Positions 10,727 through 19,941 of a DNA stretch of 64,000 bases are shown in pieces. Both the position numbers and the translations under genes were made by a program. Position 1 is the stretch's first letter. Every line of letters starts with the position of its first letter. Origin of the DNA: Arenicola marina (Eukaryota; Annelida; Polychaeta; Arenicolidae); the NCBI GenBank assembly GCA_964019135.1, contig OZ025255.1, positions 22,173,708 through 22,237,707 of the forward strand. Reading direction: 5' to 3'. The notes beneath the pieces were generated by a model. That model saw only the letters and a program-made list of their open reading frames with translations. It was not told where the DNA came from and did no database searches.

Positions 10727-13700
10727 ATAGCGAGCGCAAGCGAGCTCTTGAGGTAACATGCATGCATAATCAAAGTCTACTTCAAGCATAGGCTTTGGAC
10801 TTTCATTCGCGTAACAGCCCCCATGAGACGTTTCTGGGTAAGGAGCAAATTTCCGCGGAACCACAAAATTATCCCCTAAACACTGGTCGAAATGTGTTAT
10901 ATCAAGTCTTTGATAATTAAATTATCTACCTCAAAAAGATAAATGATGAATTATTGAAACGCTGACACTTCATTTACACTATAAATTACAATACATTTAT
11001 GAGTTCAACGATCCGCGCCGCGATAAATATTCCTTGCCACACTCCCGGCAGAGGGCGCTCGGGCTGTGTTGTACTAGTTAGGCTGCTGCCCAACTTTCCA
11101 CTGACTGGTTTGCGTTCACATGCACAGTCGCCCCCGTAAACAGAACGCCACCTACCGGCATCGTAAACTATTAGCGTCTCCGTTTAACAAAATGGCTGGT
11201 CGTCTGCTAGCTTTGCTCACCTGCTCACTTAAACTGCTTGAAATCGCCATTTCGCAAAGAAAATTAACAGACCAGAAACTGGTAATGTGATGAAACCACG
11301 ATCACAGATAAGTGTTACTTAATTCATTGTGCAAAACTGCGTGTAATTCTACGCCATTTGCCAGTTTGTTGACCTGGTTTCGCACTCTGGCAACGGTCTG
11401 TCTGTCCGTCTGTCGTTCTGACAGCCGAGCGTGAGCTGTTGAGCTGGCTGCACTGCCACCCATTGCCGTCGGTGTGGTCAGTGTGACTCATTTTTACTGT
11501 GTCGGGCTGTCACTGTGTCAAACACACGCCGTCACTGTGTCAGACACACACAGAGTCACTGCGTCAATGCCAGTGACAGTTGACCCTAGCAATTTTACTG
11601 TCACCTATAATTTACGCTAGCTTAGCCGCTTGACTAGAATTTTCAATTTCAGGCTGACCGGGCTTGGATCCAGGGATGTGTGTGGGGGGGGGGGGGGGCA
11701 AGTTGATCTAAAGACTAAGTCTTAATTTGCAAATGAAAAAGGACTACAAAAGTGTGGGGTGGGGGGCTGCATGTAGACGTGCCCCACGACCCAAGGCCTC
11801 TTCGATCTCTCTGGACCAGCCACTACTCACAATCAGATGGAAAATATGAACAATAATTTTGTTCACAAAATCCAAGGCTAAAATGTATGTGTTTTTTGTG
11901 TGTGTTTTTTCAGCGCTGATAAGATAAATGAATAACATTGGGATAATTATTATGCATAGTCTTAAAAGTGACACAAAAATAGTGCTATTGGCAATTGAAA
12001 TGCCAAAAACCATTTCTATAAACAATTGTCAATTATCAATAGACTGATTACACAAATGGAAAAACCTGGTAATATTAGTTTGCTTTGAATCTTGCAAAAA
12101 ACAGTTATCCATTTATACAACCTTTCGGTAGGTTTTCTCCAATTTATATCAATAAAGTCATCAAGGCAAATTTACTTTAGGTCACCATCACTGCATGGTA
12201 CCTGCACAATCACAAACAATAACAAAAGTTCAATGAAAGATACTTTACAAGTTACAAGTAAACTAAAATTATCACAAAATATTTTGTTCCCAATAAATTA
12301 CTTTTGACTGATAATCAGCCTTTTTTGCATGCTATTAGTATCAATCAGTACCTTAAGTTAGAGGAAGTTTATTTTAATATATATATTTATAATATTCCTT
12401 AGGCTTATTATAAGCCATGCATATAGGTATTAAAAAATTATATGTGGTGTATATTAAGCTTGTTATATGTTAAGCACCTAATAACTGCATGTCATTTATC
12501 CACTTGTTGTCTATTAATTTAGCCTAGTTCTATAAGAGAAATCAAAAGTGTTTGCCGAAAAAAGACAGTGTAAAATTGCTCAAGTGTTACTGTCAGCCTA
12601 AAGTTGTTTATTTCCGTTCCCATGTGGAAATATTAATGAACATTGCATTTGTATAAATATATATAATGACAGTTAGTGGATGCTGATCACTTATATTAAA
12701 ATGATTTTCGCGGTTAGCATGGTTAGAGTAGTTAATTGTCCCATCCAGCTCAGCCAATTACCATGGTTTTGTTTCTTATTACTCAATCTAATTGGCTTTC
12801 AGCATATCATTTAAGTTGCAGAAGTGCTAATTACATTAAGGGGTTGAAATTCTTCTGGTCTGAGATTTGGTCAAACTACTGCTAACCACATATCGTAAAA
12901 GTGATTTTGATTTATCCAGCAATGTAGAAATATGGCTATATTGTCAATTGCACACTGGCATGAAATTGTCTTACCAGCCTAATTTACCATATAAACTTGT
13001 TTCTTCAAAACCTTACATTGCATAATGGGATCATCCTTGTATAATTTCCGTGTTTCATGTATATATAAATTTGATCTGACTTTGTATCAAGATTGACAAT
13101 CATTGTCTATTGTAGTTAAGTGGTGCTTTATGGAACATTCAGGTCTTGTCATACTGTGTCTATGTCACTCAAATTTCTTTGTTTCCAAAGTCATGCCCCC
13201 AACTCATAGGGTTATAATTCTACCATGTAAAGGATATGTCATATCATAGAAAGATGTGAAATACCTATTCTCCATGAAAATACAGACATTTAACTTTCTC
13301 TTACTTTGAAGGTTTCATCGGTTTAGTCTAATTAAGTCTAATTTGGTTGAATATTATCTTGATGGTTCAATTATGGGACATTATGATATAATGTAACCAT
13401 TTAGCGAAAATACTGTTATGAATTCCATATTGTTAACATATGAAGTATATCACACAATCTGCTATTGACCATATGTAGTTTTTGCATGCCAGTTTTGTTT
13501 TATTAATGATCATAGGAGCATACTCAGTATTTCATCCCTTAACTATCACTTCAATCTGTCTTGTTATTTGTTATTTGTTATTTGAAACATACAGGCCTTC
13601 ATTTTCATTTGCTTTGACCAAAAATCCAACTCGATCAAAAAATAGTTGCGCTCGCTCTTTTAAATTTTGCCTATATGACATAATATAGATAGGTGCTACC

Positions 13701-14254
13701 TAAAAAATGCGAGGGTATATTTACTAATTCAGAGATTCCGAGGAGATACATCTAAATTAATATTCACAATTAATCTCACTTCGGCTTGCCATAAAGAATA
13801 TCTTTAGCGGGATGACGTATACCATGCACATGATTGTGGCATATTATTCGGTTGCTTAGGAACTCTCATTGTGACGTCATGTTTATAAAATTTTGACGTC
13901 ACAACTACTCACTATCACAGCAGCCGATGGGCGGTCACCAAGAACGCTCTGCTTGGCAACAGACATTTAGCGCGTCGCTTATAAATTAACTTTAATTTGA
14001 AGCCTACATCCAGTGTTAACGTTGAATAATTTATTCGTTAATTTTGTGGGGCAGCTGATTTAATTATTGAAGACATGACATAATAGACTTCGACCTCTCT
14101 TTGCTTGAATATATTTATTTACAGCTGATATTTACTCCGAATCCGAAAACGTCTCATGGGGGCTGTTACGCGAAACGAAAGTCCTAAGCCTATGCTTGAA
14201 ATGGACTTTAAGTATGAATGCATGTTACCTTAAGAGCTCGCTTGCGCTCGCTAT
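10727..14254. mobile_element. 3.5-kb DNA element with long terminal inverted repeats inserted in the 3' flank of receptor B
   Basis: Both ends begin ATAGCGAGCGCAAGCGAG reading inward, followed by CTCTT(G/A)AGGTAACATGCAT and, further in, GCGTAACAGCCCCCATGAGACG. The match remains clear for about 130 bases and weaker for roughly 250-300 (10727-10990 against 14254-13990). A TA (or TAA) lies just outside each end, consistent with a 2-3 bp target duplication. The receptor flank that is continuous in copies A and C is interrupted exactly here. The interior (about 11000-13640) is AT-rich and has a 15-base G run (11684-11698), but I recognise no transposase, so it is probably non-autonomous. Superfamily is unassigned; a TWA target would favour PIF/Harbinger and a TA target Tc1/mariner-like. 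Confidence 0.7.
13680..14254 (-). repeat. R2 terminal segment (right end of the 3.5-kb element), with paired TGACGTCA motifs
   Basis: This right-hand end is also found alone at 27478-27970 (+) and in part at 18745-18970 (+). It carries two cAMP-response-element-like palindromes about 30 bases apart (about 13871-13905), which are kept in the other copies. The solo copies look like deletion derivatives of the long element. Confidence 0.65.
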
Positions 14255-14256
14255 TA

Positions 14257-14460
14257 ACAAACATCATAAAGGTATATCGGCCTACGTCTGTAGTCGGTGT
14301 GCAGCATTTTTTTCACATGCAACATGTCCCATCAACCTCATGTCATTGTCCCGGATGGTTTCGCAGCCCATTTTAGCCGTCACGTGCACATAAACTGGCC
14401 TATAAACATCATCATATTTCTACATGTACGAGCGGTACCAAAACATTTTAGCACAGGAAA
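14257..14460 (-). repeat. Proximal 3' flank of receptor copy B
   Basis: On the minus strand this follows the stop codon of copy B and matches 2993-3198 of copy A and 63304-63510 of copy C (GGCCAGTTTATGTGCACGTG, GGGCTGCGAAACCATCCGGG). It stops at the end of the 3.5-kb element. Confidence 0.75.
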
Positions 14461-17400
14461 TTACTTCGAGAAAAACGTCATCTTTCTTAGGTCAGCCAGA
14501 AATAGTTTTGACGTAAAGGAGTGCATAAGTGGGTTCAGGATCAGGTAAGGACCAACACTAAGAAACAGGAGCCACAAGTAGGGCACCCGATCCAGACTCC
14601 AGTATCCCGACAGTACGGGGATGTGGGTGGCGATCAACACCAGCCAGGGAATCTGCAAGGAGCAGACTATCAGAGCACGGACGGCCGGCTGGAAGCGGCT
14701 GGAGTGCGACTTCAAGCCCAATCTGGATTTCTTGGCTAGCGAAAAAAATGTCCGCAACCCCAAAACTAGTGTTGCGACGCAAATGAGGAGATTGTAAGTG
14801 AGCAGAAAGGAGGTGACCAGGGGATATTGCGACTCGACCGAGACTGGGAATAAGAAACATTTCGAGTTGGCGACCTTAGAATCCGTCAGAAGTAGATCCG
14901 GACGCAACGCCGACATCAAAGTGATGCTTAAATGGACCAATGTCCCCAGCGCGATAATCGATTGGATCACGGTCGGGTTGATGTAGATCAGCCTCATTGG
15001 CAGGACGACCTTGATAAACCTGCAGATGGAAATAAGCAGAAGGGTCAACGAAGACATCTCCATGGAGACGAAGGAAATTGTTACCATGATCCGACAGGTG
15101 GCGCTCGAGCGCCATTTCGTTTCCACATAATAATATTGAGAGCCGTAGACAAGGTCGACTACCAAGAGGCAGGCCAGGTACAATGCCATGCCGAAGTCGA
15201 ACAGGGACAAGGCGATGAGCAGGAAGTTGGGGACATTGGTTTCGCGCTTGGTGACAAACATACGTTGTCTGAAGATAACGGTGGACAAGTTTAAGATCAA
15301 GGCCGCGATTGTGAGTACTACCAGAGGGAGCTTGAGGTAGCTGATCTCGAGAATCGGGTCACAAACTCCTGTTGACGTCAATCTCGCGATGCAGTTAACG
15401 CCAGAAGGCATGTTGCAACAGAGCGCGGCCAGGTCTGTCCGCAGCCACTTTAGGGCGGGCAAGCTCTCTAAGACCCGTATGTCGAACCGATCCAGTTGCA
15501 CAGGATTGGCGGTTATGTCCAGGGTCTCCAGGGTGGACACTATGCCATCCAAAACGCCGAGAGGCATGGAGCTCACCTCATTCCCGCTGAGGTTCAGCGA
15601 AGTAATAGCCGTCAAACCGACGAAATAATCACCAGCAATATCACTGATCTTCTGATGGCCCAGATCTAGGAGTGGAAGGCTTGCCAATCCAGAGAAGGAA
15701 TCCCTTTTCAATACTGAAAGATAGTTTCCCCTTATGGCAAGCCGTTTTAAGTTGGACAAACCCCAGAAAGTATCCTTTGAGAGCGCCGTCAAATGATTAT
15801 GTTCTAAATTCAGCGATTCCAGTTTGAACAATGCCCGAAATATCAAAGCAGGCAAGTCTTTAATTGCGCAAAACGATAAATCCAAAACCTTCAGTTGGCC
15901 ATAACCATCGAAGTCGTCTCTGGCTATGTTTGGACCGTATTTAGTGTTATTGTTGTAGATCAGAACAGTTGTGGCACGACTGAGATCAGGAATCCATTCA
16001 TAGTGTGTCCCCTGGCAGTGGTAGGCATAACCAAGGCACGTGCAGCTCTCGGGGCAGGGGACCGCCTCACACAGCTGTTCATCGTCCTCCGTTAGGGGGC
16101 AGTCAGGCGTGTCGTCACAGCGCTGGTGTGGGTGGACGCAGAAGCCGACTCCCCGACACTTGAGGAGGCCCGAGCAGGTGATGTTGGCGCAGTTGATCTC
16201 GTCCTCCCCTCTCGGGCAGTCACCAACGCCGTTACAGACCCGATGGAGCGGGAGACAGAAGCCGTGGGGGCACTTGAAACCGGCCGGGCACTGGTGGTCG
16301 ATGCAATGCCTCAGATGAGACCCGTCGCGGCAGAAGGCAAGACCCCCATGATGTCTGTCCCGGTCCATCTCGCAGATCTTATCCTGCGGGAAACAACGGC
16401 CGTGGTAGCCTTTTAGGCAGGCCGTGTAGCCCACGTGTCCGCACGTCGGGTCTGCACGCGATGAGTCCTGCCAACCCGTCGTCACGTAAGCCGACATCCC
16501 CTCCTCATCCTCCCCGGCTTCGCAGTCCTCCACCAGGTCGTCAAACAACTCAACCGGCAGCCTCTGCCCGGAGGAGCAAATAAACCACGCGCTCTTTGTC
16601 TCATTTCTGACGTCGTCACTTTCGTTGCCAGGCGGCCGCATTGTGACGTTGTTTAATGCGCTGCATTTCGGGACGACTGTTCCACTGTTCTCGCAGGTGT
16701 TTTTATTGTGCTGGCCGCACCCGGCAGAGATGGGTGCGCACCCGGCGGGTTGGCACTGCACGTAGAGCGGCAGACAAAGGCAGTCATCCCCCGCGCAGCT
16801 ACCCCGGCAGAAGGCCAGGGACACCGGGGACCCGTCTCTCATCACGCACGATGGGAGACACTGATACTCGTCGCTGCCGTCCGGACAGTCCTCAATGCCG
16901 TCGCAGCGGTAGTACTCCAGAATGCAGGCTCCCGTCCGGCAGCGGAAGAGTCCGTTCCCACAGTCTCGCCTAGTCACGTCATCCGGCTCGGCCTGGTAGA
17001 GGACCACGGCGCTGCGAACGCCCAAGGTTTTGCCGGACGTGGAAATCCGGCGGATCTGGCCGCTTGTCATGAGTCCGTAGTCAGAAAAGATGTCCATGGC
17101 GGTGAGGTAGCGGGCCGAGCATTCACCGGTGTCGGTATCCCACGTATACAGCGCCAAGGGCGTCACGAGTTCTTCCAGAGCCTCTTCCAGCCATGACGTC
17201 ACATAGCCATATAGGGTCTCGCTCAGCCCCCGGTCCCCGGCTAACGCGACGAGACCGCAGGTCTTCTTCAGAAAGGCAGCGGTCTCCGTCTCTCGAGAGA
17301 CCTGCGCGCCGAGCCGGTAACACTTGGCGTCGCACCAGGTCCAGCCTCGCCTACACTCGTGGACCGACCTCTTCAGAGTCTCGGGTGTGACCGCCGCGAC

Positions 17401-17760
17401 GTCACGGGGCACGCTGGGGTCCTCGCACACGACCAGGGGGCTTTGGAACACAGCGTCGCACTCCACGCGCCTCCACAGAACTTGGGGGAAGCCGTAGAGG
17501 ACAAACGCCGCGCAGCCGGTAGATGGCGCCACCGTCCAGAGACCGGGCAAGCCCCTGACGTCATCGAAATCCGTCACGTGCTTGATGGATGCCGCGGGAC
17601 ACGTCTTCCAGGTTAAATATAGATATTGGCCGTACTGATTTGCTTGGTGTTTGCACTTGTACCTAACCGAAGGCGAAGACATGTGCATATAGGGCTTGTG
17701 GTCCGGTCCACAGTAGCCACAGGGCTTGTTCCCGGACCAGACTGGGCCCCTGCTCGGCAT
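14461..17760 (-). CDS. Receptor copy B, exon 3: second half of lectin domain 1, lectin domain 2, LDLa, LRR and 7TM
   Basis: The exon starts at 17760 after the acceptor ATCCCACAG in phase 0 and runs 1099 codons to the stop at 14463-14461, uninterrupted. Order: the C-terminal half of the first C-type lectin domain (ends [19 protein letters not shown]); a second lectin-like domain ([15 protein letters not shown] onward); a canonical LDLa ([13 protein letters not shown]); Cys-rich divergent modules; two further LDLa modules (CNGVGDCPRGEDE, CDDTPDCPLTEDD); an LRR N-cap (CPESCTC); about six LRRs; a Cys-rich cap; and a class A seven-helix domain ending NPLMHSF. This is the LDLa-LRR-GPCR layout of GRL101 and RXFP/LGR type C receptors. 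The seven-helix part differs from copy C at about 40 of about 295 positions, whereas the LDLa part differs at only about five of about 310. The frame also stays open upstream to an ATG at 17814, which I read as intron. Confidence 0.88.
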   Translation of the reverse strand: MPSRGPVWSGNKPCGYCGPDHKPYMHMSSPSVRYKCKHQANQYGQYLYLTWKTCPAASIKHVTDFDDVRGLPGLWTVAPSTGCAAFVLYGFPQVLWRRVECDAVFQSPLVVCEDPSVPRDVAAVTPETLKRSVHECRRGWTWCDAKCYRLGAQVSRETETAAFLKKTCGLVALAGDRGLSETLYGYVTSWLEEALEELVTPLALYTWDTDTGECSARYLTAMDIFSDYGLMTSGQIRRISTSGKTLGVRSAVVLYQAEPDDVTRRDCGNGLFRCRTGACILEYYRCDGIEDCPDGSDEYQCLPSCVMRDGSPVSLAFCRGSCAGDDCLCLPLYVQCQPAGCAPISAGCGQHNKNTCENSGTVVPKCSALNNVTMRPPGNESDDVRNETKSAWFICSSGQRLPVELFDDLVEDCEAGEDEEGMSAYVTTGWQDSSRADPTCGHVGYTACLKGYHGRCFPQDKICEMDRDRHHGGLAFCRDGSHLRHCIDHQCPAGFKCPHGFCLPLHRVCNGVGDCPRGEDEINCANITCSGLLKCRGVGFCVHPHQRCDDTPDCPLTEDDEQLCEAVPCPESCTCLGYAYHCQGTHYEWIPDLSRATTVLIYNNNTKYGPNIARDDFDGYGQLKVLDLSFCAIKDLPALIFRALFKLESLNLEHNHLTALSKDTFWGLSNLKRLAIRGNYLSVLKRDSFSGLASLPLLDLGHQKISDIAGDYFVGLTAITSLNLSGNEVSSMPLGVLDGIVSTLETLDITANPVQLDRFDIRVLESLPALKWLRTDLAALCCNMPSGVNCIARLTSTGVCDPILEISYLKLPLVVLTIAALILNLSTVIFRQRMFVTKRETNVPNFLLIALSLFDFGMALYLACLLVVDLVYGSQYYYVETKWRSSATCRIMVTISFVSMEMSSLTLLLISICRFIKVVLPMRLIYINPTVIQSIIALGTLVHLSITLMSALRPDLLLTDSKVANSKCFLFPVSVESQYPLVTSFLLTYNLLICVATLVLGLRTFFSLAKKSRLGLKSHSSRFQPAVRALIVCSLQIPWLVLIATHIPVLSGYWSLDRVPYLWLLFLSVGPYLILNPLMHSFTSKLFLADLRKMTFFSK

Positions 17761-19060
17761 CTGTGGGATAAGCGCAATTTTGAATAATCTTCGGGGTATC
17801 AAATATCGAAACAAAGCTAACCGTGAGTAAACATCATCATTTCAGATACCCCAGGCGACATCTATCTTCAAAAATATACTCTGCGTGTTACGGGTTGGAA
17901 AGCAGATTCTCGCATGCGTTTACAATGCATACCTATGGAGTTAGTTCCGGTGCCCGGCTTCAACGTTTCTTTTGTCAGGGAAAGGTTTGTTCTATGGCAT
18001 TGTTATTCACGGAACAAACGCACAAGATGTCTCCACAACATTGTGCAGTAAGTATTATATTATATAATGGAATCACAGCTTATCGTTCACTAGATTAAGA
18101 ACAGTTTAACAATCCTATCTGTTCGGCTCCCCGTTCGACATTCCTTTTTGCTACACAACAAGGCCACTTCAGTGCACTCGGATTCGTATTGAAAAGACAG
18201 TGTATACCGGTCCATATAATCGCTTTATAACAAGTTATAATCAGTACACATATGAAACCAAGTTATGTAATCTGTACAACATATATCCCTGAATTAGATT
18301 TGTAGCATTTCTGGTAAAAATAGACGCCAGAATGATTTCTGCACTGAAGAACAGCAGCAAGCCGAGAATATGCCCGCTTTCCTGCCACGCGCAGCGTCAC
18401 GCGCAGCGTTGTGACAGTCCTTACGTTCGCCGGTTGGCATTTATATCAGCTGTTTTCTCTGCTTTTATGCCTCCATCTCGTTCTTAAAATGGTATTATTT
18501 GGTAGTCAAGATATTTATCTGTACAAAGTGGGTTTTTGTTTTTTTGTTGACCCATGCTAAACTGTTGAAAATTATGCAGCTGTAAGTCAATACTCGCCTT
18601 CTGCATGTTATGCAGCACAGAGCGAGCTTTAGCTAACCGAAACACTCGCGCCTGCCAGAATTTCCCCTGAAACGGTCTATTGTGATAACATGTTTGATAA
18701 TACCAAAAAAATTGTATGTTCTATAAATAATTCTTTGATAATACTGAGTAGTTGTGACGTCTACATGTTATAAAAATGACGTCACAATGGACGTTCCTAA
18801 GCAACCGAATCATATGCCACAAGCACGTGTATGGTATACGTCATTCCGCCAAAAATATGCATTATGGCAAGCCGAAGTGGGATTTATTTTGAAGAAATCA
18901 TCTAGATGTATCCGCACGGAATAGCTGATATACGCTCGCATTTTAGGTCGAACCTATCCATATTGCAATGCTTATATTCGGACATGACGCCAAGCAATTG
19001 TTTGAATGGCTTGTATGTAGCGCACACCGCTATGCATGTGAAAGCTTCCCATTTCCTCAC
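17761..19060 (-). other. Intron 2 of receptor copy B
   Basis: Donor GTGAGG follows AAG at 19061 and the acceptor is ATCCCACAG ending at 17761 (minus strand). Length is 1300 bases, phase 0. It contains a partial R2 repeat (18745-18970). The remainder is AT-rich with no recognisable gene. Confidence 0.75.
18745..18970 (+). repeat. R2 repeat fragment inside intron 2 of receptor B
   Basis: It matches 27735-27965 and, inverted, 13690-13910, including the paired TGACGTC(A) motifs and the stretch GCAACCGAATCATATGCCAC. It lacks the ATAGCGAGCG terminus, so it is an internal fragment. The exon 2 frame reads on through part of it before stopping at about 18902, which supports placing the exon end at the splice donor. 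Confidence 0.6.
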
Positions 19061-19513
19061 CTTCATACCCAGAAAGCCTAGTTTAACCAGAGTCGATTCC
19101 ACGTCGACGGACTCCGAAAACTGCCTAAAGGGTTCCTTCGAGATGGCGGCCACCAGCAGTTCCCAGTCCAGCTGGGTCCTAGGAGCAGCCAATCGAAGGC
19201 CTTGAGACATACACCAGGCATCAGCCTCGTGCCAGCTGCTCTGATTGGCCAGCTGGAACACCGGATACCGGAAGTAAAACTTTGAGTCTAGCATGTTTTG
19301 GGAAAGCGTCGCCGAGTTACGTGACCATTGTCCTGCGGCCTGGAGTAAATAATCGAGCCTCAGGGTCGCACCTGGGGTGAGGAAGGTGGAGTTGGGGGGT
19401 AGTTGAATCAACACTCCCTTAGCGTGTCGGCCAACACCTGACTCGTGCAGGGGGACTGACCAACGCAGGGGTCGTCCCAAAGCCAACTTGGACCCGTTCC
19501 ATCTGTAGACAAC
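19061..19513 (-). CDS. Receptor copy B, exon 2: N-terminal half of C-type lectin domain 1
   Basis: The exon is bounded by acceptor TTTCAG (before 19513) and donor AAG|GTGAGG (after 19061), 453 bases, 151 codons, phase 0 on both sides. The first 75 or so residues (VVYRWNGSKLALGRPLRW onward) are not recognised. The rest is the first half of a C-type lectin fold (SSWHEADAWCMSQGLRLAAP, then LDWELL). The conserved second half (Trp and paired Cys) is found only after joining to exon 3, which ties the two open stretches into one gene. The frame is 151 codons in copy C too, with identical junctions. Confidence 0.82.
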
Positions 19514-19941
19514 CTGAAACATGAAAGCAACAAACAAGATGTCAGTGAGATCGTCAATTAGCGAAAAACCACCGATTTCTCGGTCGATAATGGATAAGAT
19601 AATGGAACTTACTTTTAGCCTATGTACGCAGCTAATCAATAGAGGTAACGCGACCATCGACCATCGACATGAATAACGCTACATTTCCAGATAATCACCT
19701 GAACATATCAACCACACTGAGTGAGTGGTACATGTGGTCGTATGAGTCGTGAAACAAAGAGGTCCTTATATCAAGGGACCAACACTAACGTCTGGCTGGG
19801 AATCGGCCTGTTTATCAAAAATATCAGAAACAAACTACGAGCATATGTTCTCGCCAGCCTACGCCAACTGACTGTAACGTTACGCCCCGCTCCGACCCCA
19901 CTCGACCACTGACGAACTGACCACCCCTGATCTCCACTGAC
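19514..19941 (-). other. Intron 1 of receptor copy B
   Basis: Donor CAG|GTCAGT at 19941 and acceptor TTTCAG ending at 19514; 428 bases, phase 0. About 300 bases match the start of intron 1 of copy C (57308 onward). The copy C intron is longer (1184 bases). Confidence 0.75.

Noticed and set aside
10727-14254. Polinton-like or other capsid-bearing element
   Set aside because: It is far too short, has a 2-3 bp and not 6-bp target duplication, and shows no polymerase, integrase or capsid frame.
17193-17390. Antisense frames of 65-184 codons opposite the receptor exons (also around 276-806, 56728-57282 and 60568-61056)
   Set aside because: They are shadows of the GC-rich coding strand, carry no domain, and recur in all copies only because the sense strand is conserved.
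18902-19060. Exon 2 of copy B ending at a stop at 18902, giving a separate lectin gene
   Set aside because: The sequence after the AAG|GTGAGG donor differs in length between B and C and in B runs into an R2 repeat. The lectin domain would lack its C-terminal half.
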